Shown here one piece after another: positions 7,375 to 13,519 of a stretch of DNA of 13,519 bases. Origin of the DNA: Chitinophagaceae bacterium (GTDB lineage: Bacteria; Bacteroidota; Bacteroidia; Chitinophagales; Chitinophagaceae). Each line of letters begins with the position of its first letter. Position 1 is the stretch's first letter. The notes beneath the pieces were generated by a model. That model had not been told where the DNA came from, ran no database searches, and worked only from the letters and a program-made list of their open reading frames with translations. The stretch is from positions 1-13,519 of the forward strand of contig CANJDY010000034.1 of assembly GCA_947472635.1 (NCBI GenBank). The letters are read 5' to 3'. The position numbers were made by a program, and so were the translations under genes.

Positions 7375-7602
7375 TTAATTCGTTTTCTTAGGAGGCAAAG
7401 AAAATGCTTGTGCATCATGCTCAAAATGACCATTATGGGCGCCATCGCAATAAGGCTTGTTCTTTGATAAGCCGCAGCGGCAAAGGCCCACTACTTCCCT
7501 TCCACCCAAATCATAGCTATTTCCTGCTTTGTCTACAATCTCAAAATCACCCTCTACTTTAATAGAACCGTTACTGTTTACTGTAATTTTTGTTGATGCC
7601 AT
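7375..7602 (-). CDS. CDGSH iron-sulfur domain protein
   Basis: This 75-residue protein is a minimal CDGSH protein (PF09360). The ligand set is complete: C41-x-C43, S46, P50, C52-D-G-A-H56, which follows the CxCx2(S/T)x3PxCDG(S/A/T)H pattern that binds a 2Fe-2S cluster through three Cys and one His. The N-terminal part, ITVNSNGSIKVEGDFEIVDKAG, is the usual beta-rich lead-in seen in bacterial members. There is no signal peptide or membrane anchor, so it is cytoplasmic. It probably acts in redox or Fe-S transfer, but the partner is unknown. It is 90 bp downstream of the secreted OB-fold-like gene on the same strand and converges on the TM2 gene. Confidence 0.93.
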   Translation of the reverse strand: MASTKITVNSNGSIKVEGDFEIVDKAGNSYDLGGREVVGLCRCGLSKNKPYCDGAHNGHFEHDAQAFSLPPKKTN

Positions 7603-7692
7603 TTTATTTGTTTTAAATTATACAAAGAATTCTACTATAAAATTAATTGAACTGAGCCTACAATTGCCACAATAAAGTAGGCAATCAAATAA

Positions 7693-8058
7693 TCAGGGCT
7701 TCAAAACTATATCCTTTTCCCTAGCCAGTACAATTTGTGGTTTGCCCTTAAACAAGGTGATTCGGCCAGTTACACATACATTTTTCGTTACATAATACTC
7801 CTCAGGCTTATTCGTAAAGGCTATTCTATTTTCTCCAAAAATAACGATGGTTAGGGGGGCATCCGGGTATTGCGCACCCGCATTAAGCAGTGTAGGAGCT
7901 CCTTTGCCATTTTCAAAATAGCGACCGCCAAATATCTTGGTACAGATGGTTACAGAATCTCCCTCATGCTTTGCTGCATCAGTAATATTAATTTCTTGTT
8001 GTGCAAATGCGCTAACAGATACAACGATAATCAAAAAAGAAAACAATATTTTTTTCAT
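7693..8058 (-). CDS. small secreted OB-fold-like protein
   Basis: This 121-residue protein has a clean signal peptide, MKKILFSFLIIVVSVSAFA, with cleavage expected before QQEINI. The mature part is about 100 residues and beta-rich. Its sequence order suggests an OB fold like the tRNA_anti/bOB type: INITDAAKHEGDSVTICTKI, then LTIVIFG, KNVCVTGRI, and a closing GKPQIVL strand. The phrase CVTGRITLFKGKPQIVL is typical of that fold. Two cysteines, in TICTKI and KNVCVTG, could form a disulfide in the periplasm. No enzymatic residues stand out; exported OB-fold proteins are thought to bind ligands, but none can be named here. A TACATTTG -7 box lies 16 nt upstream of the start. Confidence 0.75.
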   Translation of the reverse strand: MKKILFSFLIIVVSVSAFAQQEINITDAAKHEGDSVTICTKIFGGRYFENGKGAPTLLNAGAQYPDAPLTIVIFGENRIAFTNKPEEYYVTKNVCVTGRITLFKGKPQIVLAREKDIVLKP

Positions 8059-8074
8059 AGAAAATTATTTAATG

Positions 8075-8082
8075 CAAATGTA
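8075..8082 (-). promoter_or_regulatory. candidate -7 promoter box for the secreted OB-fold-like gene
   Basis: On the - strand this reads TACATTTG, an exact TAnnTTTG match, with 16 nt between it and the ATG. No good TTG -33 element was found at 17-21 nt upstream. Confidence 0.45.
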
Positions 8083-8172
8083 GTGCTTCACAGCTTATAA
8101 GTAGTGGTTTTTTGAATGGATGAACGGGTGTTTTATCTTTTACATCAATCAATATTACAGTCAAATAAGCCA

Positions 8173-8204
8173 TTGTAAAGGCAATTTATTATCCGTACCT
8201 TTTG
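8173..8204 (+). promoter_or_regulatory. candidate promoter for the 62-residue gene
   Basis: A TTG at 8173-8175 is followed by a 20-nt spacer and TACCTTTTG at 8196-8204, which is the -7 consensus with one extra T. The box ends 20 nt before the ATG at 8225, matching the short leaders seen elsewhere in this window. It supports that small gene being real. Confidence 0.45.
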
Positions 8205-8224
8205 AACACATAAAAACATAACTT

Positions 8225-8413
8225 ATGGACACTAAAAATAAACTGGCAGAACTTAACCGAGAAGCCCTTGAAAAACTAGAAGTTTACATGGTTGAAAAAG
8301 GAAGTACAGATAGCGACCATCATAAAAAAATTCATATCGCGAAAGAAGAATGGCAGTTAGCTTGGAATAAACTAATGGAGGCATTGCTAATATTGGAAAA
8401 ACTGGAAATTTAA
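8225..8413 (+). CDS. small hypothetical protein, charged and helical
   Basis: This 62-residue protein is not recognised. It is highly charged and predicted to be mostly alpha-helical: KNKLAELNREALEKLEVYM, then a short loop with GSTDSDHHKK, and EEWQLAWNKLMEALLILEKLEI. The hydrophobic residues recur at heptad-like spacing, which suggests a two-helix hairpin or a small coiled-coil dimer. There is no signal peptide or membrane helix. It appears to stand alone, with a promoter-like sequence just upstream and more than 500 bp of non-coding DNA downstream. Codon use and composition look protein-like, and the start codon is ATG in a typical AT-rich context. A real but uncharacterised cytoplasmic protein is the best reading. 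Confidence 0.65.
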   Translation: MDTKNKLAELNREALEKLEVYMVEKGSTDSDHHKKIHIAKEEWQLAWNKLMEALLILEKLEI

Positions 8414-8483
8414 ACTTAGTTTTTATAAATTAAGCGATAAATTCTTTCAAAATAAACAGGCAGGGGCAATTGCATATGTTAAA

Positions 8484-8508
8484 ATTGATAGCCCCAGGAG
8501 CTATCAAT
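8484..8508. repeat. perfect inverted repeat (hairpin)
   Basis: The arms ATTGATAGC (8484-8492) and GCTATCAAT (8500-8508) are perfectly complementary, with a 7-nt loop CCCAGGA. No U-tract follows on +. On - the stem is followed by a short TTT, so it is a poor terminator there. It may be an operator or part of a dispersed element. Confidence 0.65.
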
Positions 8509-8659
8509 AGAATAATACCGTTTTATTATTCATTTGATAAAAAGAGGAATTTTACAACATTTCAGGGCATTCCTACTAACAGAAAGGTAACCTTGTGCAA
8601 ACAAAATAAAATGCCTGCCTATGCAACCGGAGAACTTATTATTATGTCGCATTGATTCA

Positions 8660-8692
8660 TTTGTCAGGCAATGTACTAATTGATTAAATTTG
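8660..8692 (+). promoter_or_regulatory. candidate promoter upstream of the desaturase
   Basis: TTTG at 8660-8663, a 21-nt spacer and TAAATTTG at 8685-8692 fit the Bacteroidetes consensus. A second box, TAGCTTTG, lies at 8699-8706 with a TTG 16 nt before it. If used for the desaturase gene, the leader would be about 240-250 nt, unusually long compared with other genes here. Confidence 0.4.
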
Positions 8693-8948
8693 CTTAATTA
8701 GCTTTGTATACATAAAGACCTAATCAAAACAAGTAATTATTAAAAATGCAGCAGTATAACCTGCCTAAAGCAAGAAGGGGAAAATAAACATAACTGAATT
8801 GTTTGTAATGTATAACTAAAAGATAATGTAGAAAGGACTCGGTTTCATTCACCTAAATAACTTTTATTGTTGAACAAATCATTCAATGGAAGGATAATAA
8901 ATGAATCAATAAAGGAGTTTAATTTAAAAATTCAATATATTTCCAGTA

Positions 8949-9950
8949 ATGAGTCAGAAAAATAATTTTGTGTTCTCCGAATTATCTGAGCCACATCGTA
9001 TCAGAACCAAAGAAATCCTTCAACAGCATCCTGGCATAAGGAAACTAATTGGAAAAAATCCGTTAACTATTATTGCCATCATCGGCTTGGTAAGTTTTCA
9101 GGTGATAATGGCTGGATTGGTAAGCGCTCAATCCTGGTGGATTGTAGTGGGCGCTGCCTATTTATTAGGGGCTTTTGCAGACCATGCCCTGTTTGTAATG
9201 ATACACGAATGTGCCCACCGATTATTATTCAAAAAACCGGAAGCTAACCGACTGGCGGGCATTTTTGCCAATATTCCCCAGATTTTTCCCAGCTCAGTTT
9301 CCTTTGAAAGGTACCATATCAAGCACCACTCTTTTCAGGGCGTACACGAACTAGATGCTGATTTGCCCAATAAATGGGAAGCTAAGCTAATCAACAATTA
9401 TTTTATTGGAAAAGTTTTGTGGTTATTATTTTATCCTTTATTTCAGGTATTTAGAATCAACCGGCTCAAAGAAATCAAACCATTTGATAGCTGGGTGGCG
9501 CTAAATTGGGCGGTGCAAATAACTTTTTCTTTCCTCATTGTATTTCTTCTTGGCCCCAAAGCCTTCGCTTTTTTATTGTTGAGTTTTTTCTTTTCAGTAG
9601 GATTACATCCCTTGGGTGCCCGGTGGATTCAGGAACATTATTTAACCCATGGTGAGCAGGAAACCTATAGTTATTATGGACCACTAAATGCAGTGGCTTT
9701 TAATGTAGGCTTTCACAATGAGCACCATGATTTTCCATCTGTACCTTGGAACCGGCTACCTCAAATAAGGGAAGGCGCCCCTTCTTTTTACAATTCTTTA
9801 TTTTTCCACACTTCTTGGACCAAATTATTTTTCCGGTTTTTGTTTGATAAAGAAATTTCTTTGTTTTCAAGGGTTGTACGCCATGACCGTGGCAAGGTAA
9901 AACTAACGGATGAATCAAAACCAGATGTAGAGATGGTGAGTTTGAACTAA
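8949..9950 (+). CDS. membrane fatty acid/sphingolipid desaturase, DEGS (delta-4) type
   Basis: This 333-residue integral membrane diiron desaturase has the three histidine boxes intact: H86-ECA-H90, H123-IK-HH127 and H256-NE-HH260. Hydrophobic segments lie at about residues 38-84, 150-168 and 185-220. It resembles eukaryotic sphingolipid delta-4 desaturases (DEGS1/DES1) rather than the usual bacterial acyl-lipid desaturases. The N-terminus carries the Lipid_DES-like stretch HRIRTKEILQQHPGIRKL. The core has SFERYHIKHHSFQG with LDADLP, then GLHPLGARWIQEHY, ETYSYYGPLN and NVGFHNEHHDFPSVPW, all close to what I remember of DES1. The expected reaction is oxygen-dependent desaturation of the long-chain base of dihydroceramide, needing an electron donor encoded elsewhere. 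Regiochemistry (delta-4 desaturation versus C4-hydroxylation) cannot be read from sequence. No other sphingolipid genes are nearby. A strong terminator follows. Confidence 0.9.
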   Translation: MSQKNNFVFSELSEPHRIRTKEILQQHPGIRKLIGKNPLTIIAIIGLVSFQVIMAGLVSAQSWWIVVGAAYLLGAFADHALFVMIHECAHRLLFKKPEANRLAGIFANIPQIFPSSVSFERYHIKHHSFQGVHELDADLPNKWEAKLINNYFIGKVLWLLFYPLFQVFRINRLKEIKPFDSWVALNWAVQITFSFLIVFLLGPKAFAFLLLSFFFSVGLHPLGARWIQEHYLTHGEQETYSYYGPLNAVAFNVGFHNEHHDFPSVPWNRLPQIREGAPSFYNSLFFHTSWTKLFFRFLFDKEISLFSRVVRHDRGKVKLTDESKPDVEMVSLN

Positions 9951-9995
9951 TGACCGCAAAAGCAAAGTTTCCGATTACTTTAGAAATCATACAAT

Positions 9996-10028
9996 AAAAA
10001 AGTGCAGAAATTTTTTCTGCACTTTTTT
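9996..10028. terminator. bidirectional rho-independent terminator
   Basis: AAAAAAGTGCAGAAA (9996-10010) pairs perfectly with TTTCTGCACTTTTTT (10014-10028), with a 3-nt TTT loop. The U-run follows the stem on both strands. It lies 45 bp after the desaturase stop and 125 bp beyond the yeiH-like stop on the other strand. Confidence 0.88.
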
Positions 10029-10152
10029 TATTAATACTATTTGATAACTTAATTCTCCTAAACTAATTTACAAGAAATAAGACTCAATCTGCCAAGATAA
10101 CTACGAAAAGATATCAAACATATAGGAGCTGATAAATGAGTTATTGACATTC

Positions 10153-11409
10153 TTATCTGAACAAAAGATAAGCAACTGCAAGTGTCAACAATACATTGAA
10201 TAATTGAGCCAGTAAAAATGCGTACATCGGCTTTCTATTTTCCACCTTCATTAAATCACTGAATTTTGTTTCAAGTCCAATACTGGTAAAAGCCAACACG
10301 AACCAAAGGGACTGAATGTTTTTTAGCCCATCCTTTACGCCTGCAATAGTATCAGTTTTCAATACAAATGAAAATAATAGCGAAGCAGCAACAAAGCCCA
10401 GTACAAATTTTGGAAACCGCTCCCAAATCACTTTTAGGGTTGGTTTTTCTATTTCACCATTGGCTGCATTTTTTTGATAGGTCCAATAAACAGAAATGGC
10501 GAAAGCTGCAATACCTAACAATACATTTTGAGAAAATTTCACGATGGTGCTTATTTTCAGGGCTTCCTCCCCAACCATTGTTCCGGAGGCAACCACCGCT
10601 CCAGTGGTATCGATACTGCCACCCAGCCAGGCTCCAGTAACCGCCTGCGAAAGCCCCATCCAATGTGCTAGATAAGGCATTCCTATCATCATTGGAATGG
10701 CACAGATTAATACCAACGAAATTACATAGGATAATTTTTTTGTATCCCCCTTGATTGCCCCGGCCGTTGCAATGGCGGCAGACACACCGCAAATAGAAAC
10801 TGCACTGGCTATCATCATGGTAAGCTCACTATCCACTTTCATTTTTTTGCACAACCAAAAAGCAACATACCATACTGAAACAACTACAATCAATGCCTGC
10901 AGTAATCCATAAGAACCTGCTTTTAAAATATCTGAAAATATGATGCTGGTGCCGAGAATTACCAAACCAATTTTCACAAACAATTCAGTTGACAGGGCGG
11001 AACGGAACCATTGAGGTAAGGTAAACATATTGCCAATCACCAACCCGATACCCAGACTAAATATAACAGCTTCCAGATTGTATGCTTTGACTTCCTTATT
11101 TCCAGCCACTATCAGTGCAATAATAGTAATTACGTACACCAGGGGGAAAGAGAATAAGAAATATTTTACAGACTTGCCTGTCAATACTGCTCCAACTAGA
11201 GCGATGAATATTACCATTAAAAATTGCACGCCTATTGTTGATAGATTGGCCAATTGGAATATTTTATCTTGTAGTTCACTAGTTGTACTCCAACTATACA
11301 TGGGACTTGCCGGCCTAACACCTACTATTGCCAACACAATAATTATAAATCCTAGTAGAACCACTACCCAGTCCTCGTGTAGTGAAAATTTTAATGAAGC
11401 TGTTGACAT
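10153..11409 (-). CDS. YeiH family putative sulfate exporter
   Basis: This 418-residue polytopic membrane protein belongs to the UPF0324/YeiH family (PF03601, Cons_hypoth698), annotated in many genomes as a putative sulfate exporter. Hydrophobic segments run along the whole chain, roughly ten or more. Typical family stretches are VIFSLGIGLVIGNM, GLVILGTSIIFSDIL, SAVSICGVSAAIATAGAI, WLGGSIDTTGAVVASG and KFSQNVLLG. The chain is longer than YeiH itself, which I recall as about 350 residues. The extra part is an N-terminal module of about 90 residues with two or three membrane spans (EDWVVVLLGFIIIVLAIVG). A longer subfamily with this arrangement exists. Transport of sulfate or a sulfonate product is inferred from the family only, and no sulfur-metabolism genes are visible beside it. 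The groL terminator separates it from groL, so it should have its own promoter. Confidence 0.88.
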   Translation of the reverse strand: MSTASLKFSLHEDWVVVLLGFIIIVLAIVGVRPASPMYSWSTTSELQDKIFQLANLSTIGVQFLMVIFIALVGAVLTGKSVKYFLFSFPLVYVITIIALIVAGNKEVKAYNLEAVIFSLGIGLVIGNMFTLPQWFRSALSTELFVKIGLVILGTSIIFSDILKAGSYGLLQALIVVVSVWYVAFWLCKKMKVDSELTMMIASAVSICGVSAAIATAGAIKGDTKKLSYVISLVLICAIPMMIGMPYLAHWMGLSQAVTGAWLGGSIDTTGAVVASGTMVGEEALKISTIVKFSQNVLLGIAAFAISVYWTYQKNAANGEIEKPTLKVIWERFPKFVLGFVAASLLFSFVLKTDTIAGVKDGLKNIQSLWFVLAFTSIGLETKFSDLMKVENRKPMYAFLLAQLFNVLLTLAVAYLLFR

Positions 11410-11469
11410 ATGTTAGATTGAATTTTAATATAGATAAAATTAGCTTTTTTCAGTCATATCAAAGGCGTA

Positions 11470-11507
11470 AAAAAAGGTCCCCTCCATATATGAAGGGGAC
11501 CTTTTTT
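11470..11507 (-). terminator. rho-independent terminator of the groS-groL operon
   Basis: AAAAAAGGTCCCCT (11470-11483) pairs perfectly with AGGGGACCTTTTTT (11494-11507) over 14 bp, with a 10-nt loop. It lies 22 bp beyond the groL stop codon in the direction of transcription and ends in a U-tract on the - strand. It should insulate the downstream yeiH-like gene from chaperonin transcription. Confidence 0.9.
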
Positions 11508-11529
11508 GTATTTTGAGCAATGTACTGTA

Positions 11530-13214
<1,685 letters not shown>

Positions 13215-13248
13215 GCATTCGCACATTTCCATTTTGATTGATTGGCAC

Positions 13249-13519
13249 TTATACGATAGCCAAAATATCGCTTTCTCTCATGATGAGGTATTCGATACCT
13301 TCAATCGTGATTTCAGTTCCAGCGTATTTACCATATAATACGGTATCGCCATTTTTTACTGTTACCGGTTCGTCTTTCTTACCGGGGCCTGCTGCAAGTA
13401 CTGTTCCACGTTGTGGCTTTTCTTTTGCAGTATCAGGAATAATGATTCCACCGGCAGATTTTTCTTCTGCAGCTGCTGGTTTTACAATCACCCTGTCATG
13501 CAAGGGCGTAATGCTTAGC
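13249..13519 (-). CDS. groS: 10 kDa co-chaperonin GroES (5' end cut by window edge)
   Basis: GroES is the heptameric lid of the GroEL chamber. The visible 89 codons read ...[16 protein letters not shown], then [18 protein letters not shown] in the mobile-loop region, [26 protein letters not shown] and the C-terminal [13 protein letters not shown]. This is essentially the whole protein. The reading frame continues to the right edge of the window, and residues just before LHDRV (LSITP) match the normal GroES N-terminus. The true ATG therefore lies a few codons beyond the edge. A TTG at 13503-13501 is an internal Leu codon, not a start. The promoter and any heat-shock operator are outside the window. 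groL follows 75 bp downstream. Confidence 0.96.
   Translation of the reverse strand, partial: LSITPLHDRVIVKPAAAEEKSAGGIIIPDTAKEKPQRGTVLAAGPGKKDEPVTVKNGDTVLYGKYAGTEITIEGIEYLIMRESDILAIV

Larger units (their letters stand above)
8414..8948. other. 535-bp intergenic region with hairpin and promoter-like elements
   Basis: I see no convincing gene here. It holds a perfect 9-bp hairpin at 8484-8508 and two TAnnTTTG boxes, at 8685-8692 and 8699-8706. It also holds a 13-codon reading frame at 8746-8787 (MQQYNLPKARRGK). The rest is AT-rich. The part between about 8455 and 8665 is less AT-rich than the remainder and could be a decayed dispersed repeat or gene remnant. The desaturase gene begins directly after the region. 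Confidence 0.6.

Noticed and set aside
8470..8655. A 61-codon open frame on + beginning with TTG
   Set aside because: It starts at a TTG inside AT-rich non-coding DNA, overlaps a perfect hairpin, has no promoter close by, and its peptide matches nothing I recognise. I treat the segment as intergenic.
10368..10792. Open frames on + and in another - frame within the yeiH-like gene
   Set aside because: They overlap a well-supported membrane protein gene in other frames and their peptides show no family features.

Overview
The window looks like a chromosomal stretch from an aerobic member of the Bacteroidetes, most likely near the Chitinophagaceae. The reasons are AT-rich intergenic DNA, starts without clear Shine-Dalgarno sequences, several TAnnTTTG-type -7 promoter boxes, and characteristic families: a GSCFA protein, a DUF2752/TM2 pair, CDGSH, and a GroEL with a GHSHG tail. 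This placement comes from remembered family resemblance, not a search. I see no insertion sequence, prophage, CRISPR array, tRNA or rRNA.

Layout. Left part (1-2830): a MiaE-type tRNA hydroxylase on +, a GSCFA-domain protein on -, and a secreted SGNH/GDSL hydrolase on +. The GSCFA protein and the SGNH hydrolase are divergently transcribed. A strong bidirectional terminator follows. Middle (2848-7311): a secreted TPR-like protein on - is divergent from dnaG (primase) on +. dnaG appears to head a four-gene cluster with a half-length DUF1456 protein, a DUF2752 membrane protein and a TM2 membrane protein. This cluster converges on two small - strand genes, a CDGSH iron-sulfur protein and a secreted OB-fold-like protein. 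An inverted repeat sits at the junction and supplies the last codons of the TM2 gene.

Right part (8225-13519): a small + strand gene of unknown function is followed by about 535 bp of non-coding DNA with a perfect hairpin and a candidate promoter. Next comes a membrane desaturase on + that closely resembles eukaryotic sphingolipid delta-4 desaturases (DEGS1/DES1). On - there is a YeiH-type putative sulfate exporter, then groL and groS. groS is cut by the right edge of the window.

Most genes are housekeeping: tRNA modification, replication priming and chaperonin. The standout is the DEGS-like desaturase. Bacteroidetes are known to make sphingolipids, usually with saturated long-chain bases, so a delta-4 type enzyme would add sphingosine-like chemistry. 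The other points of interest are non-coding: the inverted repeat at 7297-7358, the TTTGAAAAT repeats between groS and groL, and the hairpin at 8484-8508. All are candidates for dispersed repeats.
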